Shown here piece by piece: positions 15,944 to 24,535 of a stretch of DNA of 36,875 nt; position 1 is the stretch's first letter; every line of letters begins with the position of its first letter. This stretch comes from Strigomonas culicis. Its lineage: Eukaryota; Euglenozoa; Kinetoplastea; Trypanosomatida; Trypanosomatidae. The notes beneath the pieces are model-generated. The model made no database searches and had not been told where the DNA came from. It saw only the letters and a program-made list of their open reading frames with translations. The stretch spans positions 1 to 36,875 of the forward strand of contig AUXH01000131.1 in the NCBI GenBank assembly GCA_000482145.1, in the 5' to 3' direction. The position numbers were made by a program, and so were the translations under genes.

Positions 15944-17268
15944 GATGATTTATCCTTCTTCCTTTTTTTTTTTGTAGATATCTCAAAGATAAGCTTTGTG
16001 CGACACAATGTAAAAAAAGAAATGATAATATTCCAAAACGCAATAATAATAATGTTATTATTATTATTACTATTATCACAAACAAACAGAAAAAAAACAA
16101 TAATAGTGACAGAATAAATTAATTAACAATGAAAACAAAGTAAAAAAAAAAGATCACACACAAATAAATAATCAAACTACACAGAAAAAAGGGCTTTCCT
16201 TTTTTTTTTCCTCTGCTTCTTCGCCCACACAACCAAAACAAATGAAAAGCAGAAGAGGATAACTATCTCTCTATACCTTGAGATGCTGTGCAGAACACAT
16301 ATTTTTATACGTATATATTATATAAATGAAAAACAGAAACATAAACGAGACAAAGAGGAACAAAGAAGAAGAAGTGAGGAGAAGAAAAACAACGATGAAA
16401 ACTTTTTTTTTGGGTTATTGCAGAGCAAGGATAGAGCAGACACAAAACAGCAGTTATTTTTTTTTAGATGAATTCGATATATAATGTCAAACACAAAGAT
16501 TTTTTTTTTTGTAGGTAGTCCTTTCGTTTTCGCGAAATGTGAATGAAAACAATTGTTTTTCATTTTTATTTCACTTCTTTATTATTACTTTAGATTCTTT
16601 TTTTTTTAAAAGGCAGCAAAAGAGAAAGACACTGCTTTTCGTATGCGTGTGTGTATGCTTATATGTCAGACTCAACCGTATACATGAATTAAAGAAAGAA
16701 AAACAAAAAAAGACAGATATATGAGAGGAAGCAACATGAAGAATAATAACAACGACAAAACAATAAAAAGTCGCTATCCAGTCGACTTTTTGAGTAAACA
16801 TATATTGTCATTTTTTTAAATCTTCTCTTCCTCCTCTTATACCTTCTCTTTCGTTATTAACAACAAGTGAAAATAATTATAATTATAATAATAATGATAA
16901 TAAAGCGTTGATATTAAACAGCCATCACAATCATCAACAAGTAAACAATTACAACACCAAAAATAAAAGAAAAGAGAAAAACAAATTAAAAAAAAACTAT
17001 GAAAATTTAAAGGAAACATACCAAGAAGAAAAACTAAAAGGAAAAAAAAAACTAATAATAATAAAGGGAAGCCGAAGAGCCACCATCACAAAACACATAC
17101 ACACACAACCACACCATCGGCTCTCCTTCACTGTCCGTGCATCACAGCTGAAATAATTATTTTTTTTCTTTTCCTTTCCTTTCCTTTCATTCTCATTGCC
17201 TTCTTATTATGTGTGTATCTATCTATCTATCTACATACACACATGTATATATAAAGAGGCTTTATTAT
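15944..17268 (-). other. Long AT-rich intergenic spacer between calpain-like and kinase genes
   Basis: About 1.3 kb without a recognisable gene; it should hold the calpain-like 3' UTR and the kinase upstream region. It contains many 8-11 base A or T runs, ATT/AAT microsatellites (16040-16080), a (CCTTT)-like run near 17170-17190 and a (CTAT)n run near 17216-17232. Short frames here (for example 16318-16563, 16571-16801 and 16908-17156) are Phe/Lys/Asn low-complexity translations of AT-rich DNA. Confidence 0.65.
15994..16022 (-). promoter_or_regulatory. Predicted spliced-leader acceptor for the PB1 kinase gene
   Basis: The sense strand has a short T-rich tract (16008-16022), then the first AG at 15995-15994, giving a 5' UTR of about 50 nt that carries an A11 tract before the ATG at 15943. 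The tract is short, so an acceptor further upstream is possible. Confidence 0.4.
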
Positions 17269-19788
17269 TCAAGCGAGCTCCGTGCCCATCTTCTCGTCCG
17301 CGAAGCCCTTCGTCGGCTCCTTCATCTGGAAATAGAGCTCCTCGACGTCCTCGACGTCGTCCGTGGGGAACTTGGGGAAGTTCTCGAAGACGGAGTTGCT
17401 GCCGCTGATCTTCTTCAGTCGGACCTGCGCCGCCCCCCCTGAGCCGAGCGGCGCCGCGAGGCGGATGCCCAACGTCGCGGGTATCTCTTTCCGCTCTTCC
17501 GCGGCGCCCGCCTCGTCGGGGAAGCTGCGGTCGTAGTTGTTCAGGAAGTGCACCGGGTTGACGAGCTCCTCGTAGGGCTCGCCGACCGCCGCGCTGCCCA
17601 CCGTCGTGTCCGTCTCGAGGAGGCGCGGCACGAGCAGCGTGGGGCCGTCCTGCGGGTCGATGTCCACGCGCATCGAGATCTCGCGCGCCTGCAGAAACGT
17701 CCACTTACTGTCTGACGGCTGCATCGTGTCGGCCGACGTGTTCAGCTTCACGCGGTACACATCGTCGCCGGGCTCCGCCGGCTGGCAGAGCGACAGCATG
17801 ACGGGTGGGTAGTCGATGCCGCCCGCGTCTTCATCCGCGGCCGCGCCCTCCCCCTGAATGCCGCGGTGGTCGATGTTGCTGAGCGTCAGCATGAAGGTGG
17901 TCGGCGCCGTCACGGTGATCTCAATCACCGCACTCGGGCGGCAGTCGGCGAAGGTGAGGGGCAGACGGTAGTCGTAGGCGCGGCGCTCGAGGAAGTGCAC
18001 GCCGCCGCCGTTGAAGTGCTCCAGGATGTCCTCGTAGGCCATCCACAGCGTCGTCGTTTCCGCCGCGTCGAAGCCGCACGCCTCCTCCACCTCTGGCCGC
18101 TCCGTCCACAGGGACGAGCTGCGCGACCACGCGCCGGCCCACTCCGCGCCGTAGCACCATGCGTTACGCACCTTCACCAGGTGCGCGTCGCCGATACTGC
18201 GGACCGCGAGGACGCTGTACGCGTGGCCGGGCAGCAGGCCGGTGCCCGCCATCTGCTGCTCCAGCTCCGGCTCCTCCGAGAAGTCCGGCACGTTGTTGCT
18301 CCCCGGCGTGATCGCCGGCGCCTTGCCGGGCGTCGTCAGCAGCAGCTGGTAGCCCGCCGCATCCCACGCGAGCCAGCGCTGGAAGAGCTCGAGGTTTGCG
18401 CTGCCGCGCTCCTGCGCCTCGGCGAAGTCGTCATCGAAGCGCATCGACGGGCAGCCGGTCATGTCGGTGAGGGCGTGGACGGGATCGCCCGACTGAATCA
18501 TGGCGTAGCTGCGGTGCAGCTTCGCAAAGGCCTTCTCGAGGATCGCCGGCCACAGCTCGCATGGGTCGTTGCTGTGCGCGAACTTGGGGGTGTTCGCAAT
18601 GAGCGGCAGGTAGTCGTCCACCAGCACGCTGCGCCAGAGGCCGTTCTTGTTGAAGGTGACGCGGTAGGCGCCGAGGGCGCGCTCGCGGCGGCCGTACTCG
18701 GGCCCCTTGGGGTGGCGGAACATCTTTATCACCGCGTCTGCCTCCTCCGCGTGTGTCGCCAGCGCGCACATGAGCCAGCAGTCGCCGAGCTCGCCCTGGT
18801 TCACGTCGCCGGGGACGATGCCGTTGCGGAAGAGACGCACCTGGTCCGCCTGCTCCGGCTTCAAGTAGTTAGACGGCCGTGCCCACGGCAGCTGCTTGAA
18901 GGGCTTCGACGCACCCGTGTCGATGGATGGCTGCTCCGGCGGAAAGGACAGATCGACGAAGGGCAGATTGTTCTCCAGACACACCTGCAGTATCACCTCC
19001 GCGTCCGTCTCATCCCCCACAATCTCGCGGATCGCATCTATTTCCTGCTGGATGGTCGACTCGTGCTGCAGCGCGGCGCGCTGCTGGTAGTAGGTGTCCG
19101 ACAGCGGCAGCGCGCGGAGCTTGCTGGTGAAGCCGTTCACAAAGCCGCGCACAAAGAGCTCCGTCTCACAGGGGTACACGGTGACCTCCGCAATGTAGTC
19201 GCCGTTTGCGTCCCGCCGGATCTGTGTGTTCTCGAGTGCCTCCAGCTTGCTGTGCTTGCCGAAGGTGCACACGACGTGCACCTCGAAGGAGAGGCTGTCG
19301 TTGTAGAAGGCCCAGGTTTTGTTCTTCTTGTCCACGATACGGTAGAGCAGTCCCGGCTCTTCAAAACAGTTCGTAACATCGCCCTCCATGTCCGGCTCCC
19401 CATGCTGAAACGTGACGCGGCGCTTCTTCTTCCCCCCCTCCGCCTCCTCCTCCTCGTAGATGGGCTTCTGCGCGCTGCTGATGTCGAACTCATCCTCGGG
19501 GTCATCCCTCGGCACGGCGAGCTGCAGTGGGGCCCAGTTCGTCGCCTGTTTGCCGGCCGTCTTGCGATGCTTGAGATGCGCGGCGCCCTGCTGCACCGGC
19601 TCCGGCGTCGGCTCGCGCGGCGGCGCCTGCTCCACCTCCGGCTCCTCCTCGGAGGCCTCGTTCTCGAGTTCCGCGGCGATCTCCTCCGGTGCCTTGGGCG
19701 GCTTCTGCGCCTCGTCGAACTCCATCGAGTCGGAGAAGAGGCTGTTGTTGCTGACCTCGCAGGCTTCCGTCGGGGGATAGGAGGCCAT
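17269..19788 (-). CDS. Calpain-like cysteine peptidase (family C2) with intact catalytic triad
   Basis: Seen: 839 residues. An acidic, Pro/Glu-rich N-terminus (1-130) is followed by a domain at about 132-235 that fits the kinetoplastid-specific calpain N-terminal domain (DUF1935-like). The peptidase core spans about 300-605: Gln331 and Cys337 in NQGELGDCW, His522 in GHAYSV, Asn542 and Trp544 in RNAW. The C-terminal part (606-839) is a C2-like/domain III beta region. Family knowledge: many kinetoplastid calpain-like proteins have lost one or more triad residues and act as structural cytoskeletal proteins (for example CAP5.5). Here all three remain, so peptidase activity is possible. There is no N-terminal MGC acylation motif (it begins MASYPP), so membrane anchoring by myristoylation is not predicted. 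The start is the first ATG after the predicted splice site. Confidence 0.9.
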   Translation of the reverse strand: MASYPPTEACEVSNNSLFSDSMEFDEAQKPPKAPEEIAAELENEASEEEPEVEQAPPREPTPEPVQQGAAHLKHRKTAGKQATNWAPLQLAVPRDDPEDEFDISSAQKPIYEEEEAEGGKKKRRVTFQHGEPDMEGDVTNCFEEPGLLYRIVDKKNKTWAFYNDSLSFEVHVVCTFGKHSKLEALENTQIRRDANGDYIAEVTVYPCETELFVRGFVNGFTSKLRALPLSDTYYQQRAALQHESTIQQEIDAIREIVGDETDAEVILQVCLENNLPFVDLSFPPEQPSIDTGASKPFKQLPWARPSNYLKPEQADQVRLFRNGIVPGDVNQGELGDCWLMCALATHAEEADAVIKMFRHPKGPEYGRRERALGAYRVTFNKNGLWRSVLVDDYLPLIANTPKFAHSNDPCELWPAILEKAFAKLHRSYAMIQSGDPVHALTDMTGCPSMRFDDDFAEAQERGSANLELFQRWLAWDAAGYQLLLTTPGKAPAITPGSNNVPDFSEEPELEQQMAGTGLLPGHAYSVLAVRSIGDAHLVKVRNAWCYGAEWAGAWSRSSSLWTERPEVEEACGFDAAETTTLWMAYEDILEHFNGGGVHFLERRAYDYRLPLTFADCRPSAVIEITVTAPTTFMLTLSNIDHRGIQGEGAAADEDAGGIDYPPVMLSLCQPAEPGDDVYRVKLNTSADTMQPSDSKWTFLQAREISMRVDIDPQDGPTLLVPRLLETDTTVGSAAVGEPYEELVNPVHFLNNYDRSFPDEAGAAEERKEIPATLGIRLAAPLGSGGAAQVRLKKISGSNSVFENFPKFPTDDVEDVEELYFQMKEPTKGFADEKMGTELA

Positions 19789-20251
19789 TTTGTTGCTTAT
19801 GGATTTATTGGTTTATTTATTCTTATGTTTCAAATTTTGATAAATAACAATTAGAAAAAAAAAATGAAGAAAATATGAGAGTACCTCTATTTTTTTTTTT
19901 TTGAAGAGAAAGAAAAGAGTGGTAATATGGGGAGAGAGGTATGAAAAAGGAAGACACTAATGAAGCATACACATACGTACACAGATAGAAATGATAATAA
20001 TAATGAAGAGAAACCACGCACAAGACGTTTTTTTTTTTAGCGTAGCGTAAGTTTATATCCGTACAATCTCACGTTAAAACGATAGGCGGAGACGTACATC
20101 AACCACGAAAAAAAAAGAAAAGAAAACAAAAAACAATAAGAAAAGATCGACTGCACTCGGAGATGTTCCATTATGGGGGCATATTAATTCATTCATTTAT
20201 TAACTATTTGTCTTTTTTGTTGTTGTTGAAAATGCATGCGCACCGCGGCGC
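19789..20251 (-). other. Intergenic spacer between adenylosuccinate lyase and calpain-like genes
   Basis: AT-rich sequence with A and T runs. It contains the calpain-like 5' UTR and acceptor, and probably the 3' UTR of the adenylosuccinate lyase transcript. No gene seen. Confidence 0.65.
19887..19921 (-). promoter_or_regulatory. Predicted spliced-leader acceptor for the calpain-like gene
   Basis: The sense strand reads a C/T tract (19921-19903), then A12, then TAG with AG at 19888-19887; 5' UTR about 98 nt. A pure A tract between the pyrimidine tract and the AG is unusual, but no AG occurs earlier. Confidence 0.5.
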
Positions 20252-21781
20252 TTAGAGCTTGGACTCCTGATCCTCCCACGTGTAGCCAATGTAGTTGGTG
20301 GGCGTGAGCGCCAGCAGCTCCTCGCGCACCTCGGCCGAGATCTTCTTCTCCTGAAACAGCTGGTCGATAAAAGCCGCGATGTGGGCCTGCGTGATGTGCG
20401 ACCCCTCGCGCCCGCGCGTCAGGTCCTTCAGCGCCTCGTAGGGCCGGTCGAAGCCCTCCCGCCGGAGGATCGTCTGGATGCCCTCCGTGACGACCGCCCA
20501 GTTCTCCTCCAGGTCCTTGCGCATGGCATCCGGACTGACGGTGAGCTTGGCCATCCCGCGCAGCAGGGAGTGGTACGCGATGAGCATATGGGCCAGCGGC
20601 ACGCCCAGGTTGCGCAGGACGGTGCTGTCGGTGAGGTCGCGCTGCAGCCGCGAGATGGGCAGCTTCTCCGACATGAAGTGCAGCAGCGCATTGGCGAGGA
20701 GCAGGTTGCCCTCCGCGTTCTCAAAGTCGATCGGGTTGACCTTGTGTGGCATCGTGCTGCTGCCCACCTCCTTCTTCACCACCTTCTGCGTAAAGTAGTT
20801 GTACGCGATGTATTGCCACACGTCCCGCGCGAGGTCGACGAGAATGCGGTTGAGCCGCGCCAGCCCGTCACAGAGCGCCGCGATGGTGTCGTAGTGCTCC
20901 ACCTGCGTTGTGCACGTCTGACGACGGAGACAAAGGTCGTCGCGCAAAAAGCGCGTCGCGAACTGCGGCCAGTCGTGCTGCGGGTACGCGACCTTGTGCG
21001 CACTCAGGTTGCCCGTCGCGCCGCCGAACTTGCCGCCCCAGTGGGTGGTCAGCACCCCGTGGAGCTGCTCGCGCTGCGCCTGCAGGCGCGTGTAGAAGAC
21101 GTACATCTCCTTCCCCATCGTCGTCGGCGACGCCGGCTGACCGTGCGTCCGTGCGAGCAGGGGCACCTGCTCCCACGGCGCCTCAGCGGCCGTCCCCGCC
21201 GCGGCGTCGGCCGCCGTGCCCTTCGTGATGCGCGTCAGGAGGTGGGTCTCGAGCTGCTGCAGCAGCGGCAGCACCTCGTTCACCACCGCGTCGCGCAGGA
21301 GCATGGGGATCGACGTGTTGTTGATGTCCTGCGAGGTGAGCCCGAAGTGCACCCACTCGCGCACCTGGTCGCGCGCGGCGTCCGCGGCGCCGCCGAGCAC
21401 CTCGCCCATCTTCTCCTTCACGTAGTACTCCACCGCCTTGATGTCGTGGTTCGTCTCCCGCTCGAAGGCCTTGATGCGCGCGGCATCCGCCTCGGTGAAG
21501 TGCTCGAACGTGTTCGCGCGCAGCTGCTGCAGCGCCGCAGCGGTGAGCCCGCCGGCCTCCATCTTCGCGCGGATCTCCGGGACGTGGGCGTGGAGGGCCT
21601 GAAGGTAGAGCACCTCCACCTGCACCCGGTACTTGAACAGCGCGAACTCGGAGAAGTAGGAGCGCAGCGCCGCGGTGCTGCGCTTGTAGCGGCCGTCGAT
21701 GGGACTCAGCGCGAAGAGTGGGTTGTCCACCGTCACGTCCGCCACCGTGGCGTGGCTGGTTGTGGGGGCGGGGGCAGACAT
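20252..21781 (-). CDS. ADSL: Adenylosuccinate lyase, bacterial PurB type, with C-terminal SKL
   Basis: Cleaves adenylosuccinate to AMP and fumarate. Trypanosomatids cannot make purines de novo, so the role is salvage of IMP to AMP. Seen: 509 residues that align along their length with E. coli PurB as I remember it: LSPIDGRY near 25-32, TNHDIKAVEYY 110-120, the RTHGQPASPTTMGKE segment with conserved His213, and the fumarase/lyase signature SSTMPHKVNP 341-350 with the catalytic Ser. Extra segments are a 20-residue N-terminus and an Ala-rich insertion at about 188-202. The protein ends in ...QESKL, and the codons before the TAA at 20252 confirm Ser-Lys-Leu. SKL is the canonical PTS1 signal, predicting import into glycosomes. 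Start: first ATG, 33 nt after a predicted splice acceptor. Confidence 0.96.
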   Translation of the reverse strand: MSAPAPTTSHATVADVTVDNPLFALSPIDGRYKRSTAALRSYFSEFALFKYRVQVEVLYLQALHAHVPEIRAKMEAGGLTAAALQQLRANTFEHFTEADAARIKAFERETNHDIKAVEYYVKEKMGEVLGGAADAARDQVREWVHFGLTSQDINNTSIPMLLRDAVVNEVLPLLQQLETHLLTRITKGTAADAAAGTAAEAPWEQVPLLARTHGQPASPTTMGKEMYVFYTRLQAQREQLHGVLTTHWGGKFGGATGNLSAHKVAYPQHDWPQFATRFLRDDLCLRRQTCTTQVEHYDTIAALCDGLARLNRILVDLARDVWQYIAYNYFTQKVVKKEVGSSTMPHKVNPIDFENAEGNLLLANALLHFMSEKLPISRLQRDLTDSTVLRNLGVPLAHMLIAYHSLLRGMAKLTVSPDAMRKDLEENWAVVTEGIQTILRREGFDRPYEALKDLTRGREGSHITQAHIAAFIDQLFQEKKISAEVREELLALTPTNYIGYTWEDQESKL

Positions 21782-21791
21782 GGAGGGCTAC

Positions 21792-21808
21792 TTTTTTTTT
21801 TTTTTTTT
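21792..21808 (-). promoter_or_regulatory. A17 tract in the adenylosuccinate lyase 5' leader
   Basis: Seventeen consecutive A on the sense strand, ending 10 nt before the ATG and just after the predicted splice site. Similar A tracts precede several other start codons in this window. Confidence 0.6.
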
Positions 21809-21814
21809 GATATC

Positions 21815-21850
21815 CTACAGGGCAGCAGACACGAGGCGAGAGTCACAGTT
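21815..21850 (-). promoter_or_regulatory. Predicted spliced-leader acceptor for adenylosuccinate lyase
   Basis: The sense strand is pyrimidine-rich, ending CTGCTGCCCTGTAG with AG at 21816-21815; 5' UTR about 33 nt. The spacer to the upstream gene's stop codon (21975) is only about 190 nt, so this signal also has to mark the upstream poly(A) site. Confidence 0.6.
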
Positions 21851-21974
21851 GGGAGGTGCAACAAGAGCTACGCGCATCATTATCCTTATCATCATCATCA
21901 TGATTACGCTAGTACAGCGAGGCGTAGTTTTTTTCCTTTTTCGTCTTGTGGTTGGTATGAAAAGTGGTTCCCTT

Positions 21975-23993
21975 CTACATAAATAAAATACCATCCGTGT
22001 CGCTGTCCGCCTCTTCTTCTACCCCTGGATAGATAAACAAATCCCCCGCGCCAAACCGCGCCCGCAGGGTCAGCTGCTGCCGGATCAGCGCGCAGAAGTC
22101 CGGCGGCTCGCAGTGCGGCGTCGTCGACATGGTTAGCAGCGCGCTGTCCGGCACCGCCTCGAGACCGACGATGTCCGCGGGGTCCACGCGGTACCACTCG
22201 CGCGGCACGTGCCCACCGCGGCCGCCACCGCCGCGCTCCGTCTTCAGCAGCAGCAGCGGCAGTGGCTGAAAAGCCATCCCGCGTAGCCCCTCTGGCTGCG
22301 CTTGTTGCTGCTGTTGTTGTTGGTTGGCCTGCAGAGCCGTCAGGAACAGGTCGACGTAGTCGCTGAGGACGAGGCGGCGCCGCGGCGGGGCCTCTCGGCG
22401 ATCATCGGCGTTGGGGTGGACGCTGAGGGCGAGCGCCACCGCCGGGCTCTTCTCCTCCAGAATCAGCCGCCGCGCGCCGGCGCTGGCGACCGCGTTGACC
22501 GCCAGGTGCAGCTCCGGGTCCCGCTCGTGCGGAAACAGCGGTCGGTGCGGCGGCATGAGGCTGTGACGAAAGGGCTCCGCGACGGACCCGCGCCGCTGCG
22601 GCCGCACCTGCGCCGGCCAGCAGCGCGGCCCGCTGCCGGGGTCCACCTGTAGCAGCAGCCCGTAGCACGCCGCGTGGGCGTAGCGGCGGTGCGGATGTCG
22701 CGCGTCCACGTCCCACGGCTTGAGGTACGTGTTGAGGGACCAGAAGCAGCACCCCTCCTCGCGTAGCCGGTGCTGCACCCGCAGCGGCGTCCGCGCGGCC
22801 GAGGCCCCAGAGAGCAGCGCCTCCAGGCACGTCTCCTCCGCTAGCAGCTGCCGCGGCAGCGGCGGTGCAGTCGCGGTGGTGGTGTTGAAGAAGGCCTGGA
22901 AGACTTGTGTGAGCACCGGCGCCGCGTGGCGCTCCGTCCGCACCCCGCCGACCACAAACCACTCCACATGCAGAAGTGGGACCGCCGCGGTGGTGGTGGC
23001 GGCGGCGGCCTCTTCCACACAGCCCCGCAGCAGCTGCCCCAGCCTCTGCAGTGCCGCGCGGGCTTCCCCCGCTGCGCTGGCCGCCGGCGTGGTCTGCGGC
23101 GCGCCGTGGTGGCGCGCGACCGCGTGCAGCCACGCAGGCACCGCGCCGCGCCAGCAGAGGTCGTGCAGCGCCGCGGCGATGCCCTTCGGCGCCGGCCGGC
23201 CGCCGCCCGTTTCCGCCGCCCCGTCTCCCACCTGCTCGTCCTCGCGGTCGAGGTGCGCCATGGTGGCGGTGGCCGTGCTTTTGACGCGCGCCACGAAGAC
23301 GCGGTCGGCCGCGTCAGCGCCTGCCGGCAGCGCACGCGCCGCCCAGTCGGGGTGCAGGCCCACGCGGCACGCGACCAACACGCACGACGTCGCATCGGAG
23401 CTCTGTAAGAAGAGATGGTTGGTGTCCGACGACGGCTCGGTCGGTGGGGTGAAGTTGCTGTACACCGCGAGCCCCACCTCCGCCTGCAGCACCGTCACCG
23501 TCTGTGCGGCGGCGAGCGGCGACAACTTCAGGTCCAACGCGTACATGGGCGCGGCGCCGCAGCGCCACGCTGAGTCCTTGTTCACTCCGCCGTCGCCGTC
23601 GGCCGCCGCCGCGGCAGGAAGGAGATAGGACGGCGGCGGCGGCGGCAGCGCGCGCCGCAGCGGTGGGTGCGTCGTCGGCTTGGCACTCCCCTGCAGCTCC
23701 CACGCGTCCTGCAGCCGCACCACATCCGCCGGGGGGAACAGAAAGAGCGACGGGTACGGCAGGGGCCGCTCGACGGGCGGCGGCGCGGTGGGCGGCGGCG
23801 GCGCCGCGCTCGGCGCCGGCTCCGTCTGCTGCAGCGCGTACGCGTACATGCGCTTTTCAAGACGTCCGACGATGAAGTCGATGAAGGCGACATTTTGCTT
23901 TGCGGCCGCCATGGGCGTGGCCGTGTCCGCGCCCACCATCGGAAAGGCCGCAATTGCGTTGCTGTCCTCCGGTGGTATATTGCAGAAGGGCAT
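21975..23993 (-). CDS. Conserved-looking hypothetical protein, 672 residues
   Basis: I do not recognise a family. The frame has the same GC-rich codon use as its neighbours, starts at the first ATG after a plausible splice acceptor and ends in TAG. The N-terminal 50 residues include a likely amphipathic helix (AFIDFIVGRLEKRMYAYALQ). A Pro/Ala-rich linker follows (about 60-125), then a mixed alpha/beta region rich in Cys, His and Trp (130-520). A short poly-Gln run lies at about residue 567. The C-terminal segment is well structured (EWYRVDPADIVGLEAVPD...) and ends in an acidic tail. There is no signal peptide, membrane helix or enzyme signature. It appears soluble; function unknown. Confidence 0.8.
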   Translation of the reverse strand: MPFCNIPPEDSNAIAAFPMVGADTATPMAAAKQNVAFIDFIVGRLEKRMYAYALQQTEPAPSAAPPPPTAPPPVERPLPYPSLFLFPPADVVRLQDAWELQGSAKPTTHPPLRRALPPPPPSYLLPAAAAADGDGGVNKDSAWRCGAAPMYALDLKLSPLAAAQTVTVLQAEVGLAVYSNFTPPTEPSSDTNHLFLQSSDATSCVLVACRVGLHPDWAARALPAGADAADRVFVARVKSTATATMAHLDREDEQVGDGAAETGGGRPAPKGIAAALHDLCWRGAVPAWLHAVARHHGAPQTTPAASAAGEARAALQRLGQLLRGCVEEAAAATTTAAVPLLHVEWFVVGGVRTERHAAPVLTQVFQAFFNTTTATAPPLPRQLLAEETCLEALLSGASAARTPLRVQHRLREEGCCFWSLNTYLKPWDVDARHPHRRYAHAACYGLLLQVDPGSGPRCWPAQVRPQRRGSVAEPFRHSLMPPHRPLFPHERDPELHLAVNAVASAGARRLILEEKSPAVALALSVHPNADDRREAPPRRRLVLSDYVDLFLTALQANQQQQQQQAQPEGLRGMAFQPLPLLLLKTERGGGGRGGHVPREWYRVDPADIVGLEAVPDSALLTMSTTPHCEPPDFCALIRQQLTLRARFGAGDLFIYPGVEEEADSDTDGILFM

Positions 23994-24331
23994 TTTACCT
24001 TTTTTCTTTTTTTAACCTTGTTGCGTTATTTCTTTTAAGAGTATGAAGAAAAAGAAAAGAAATGTATTTCAGGACTTTTAAAGAGGCATTCCAGATACTC
24101 TTTTTTTTTATTATACCCTTATGAATCTTTGGTTACTGTTACGGCTGATTGTTTTTGTATATCGAGTTCAAGTTACAATTCATATTAAACGGCAAAAGAA
24201 AAAAAAAGGCCAAACATACAAAAAAAAAAGAGTATTAATTAGTTAATGTTTAATTAGATTTTTATTCATTATCATTATTATATATTTTTTTTCTTCGCGT
24301 TAATATATATCTTTTTTCAATCTCCACCACC
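23994..24331 (-). other. Intergenic spacer upstream of the 672-residue gene
   Basis: AT-rich sequence with A/T homopolymers. It holds the acceptor region for the 672-residue gene and the 3' UTR of the LLPH-like gene. No gene seen. Confidence 0.65.
24032..24062 (-). promoter_or_regulatory. Predicted spliced-leader acceptor for the 672-residue gene
   Basis: The sense strand has a T/C tract (24062-24045), then ATACTCTTAAAAG with AG at 24033-24032; 5' UTR about 38 nt containing A7-G-A6 just before the ATG. Confidence 0.55.
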
Positions 24332-24535
24332 TCACTTCTTCTTCTTTGCTGCTGCTGCAGCCTTGCTACCACTAGAGACCATCCTGGAGTTGGGGGCGTG
24401 CACCTTGTTCAGCTGCTTGAGCTTCTTATCGCCGGCGGTGGACACCACCTTATTGTTCTTCTTTGTCTGCTTCTCCATGCTCTCGATCTTGCGCGCTGTC
24501 GTCTTCTTCTCCGCCGCCGCCGGCGCCGCCTTCAT
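24332..24535 (-). CDS. 3' part of the LLPH-like gene, in a shifted frame
   Basis: A 67-residue frame, Lys/Ala-rich (KQTKKNNK, KKLKQLNKVHAPNSR, terminal AAAAAKKKK). It overlaps the preceding frame by four bases (ATGA at 24535-24532). I do not think it is a separate gene: no splice acceptor lies between the two frames, and upstream of its ATG the same frame stays open and reads SSSSKTKQAMKAA, a natural continuation. It most likely encodes the basic C-terminus of the protein at 24532-25275, displaced by a one-base indel. The basic tail fits a nucleolar or ribosome-biogenesis protein. Confidence 0.6.
   Translation of the reverse strand: MKAAPAAAEKKTTARKIESMEKQTKKNNKVVSTAGDKKLKQLNKVHAPNSRMVSSGSKAAAAAKKKK

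Noticed and set aside
17068..17130. Short inverted repeat (gaagagcc ... ggctctcc) in the spacer
   Set aside because: The stem is about 6-8 bases with a roughly 30-base loop; this is expected by chance in a spacer of this length.
17866..19854. Plus-strand open frame of 662 codons antisense to the calpain-like gene
   Set aside because: It overlaps the peptidase frame almost fully and has no recognisable domain; codon-composition artefact.
20381..21982. Plus-strand open frame of 533 codons antisense to adenylosuccinate lyase
   Set aside because: The opposite strand encodes a full enzyme with catalytic motifs; this frame has none.
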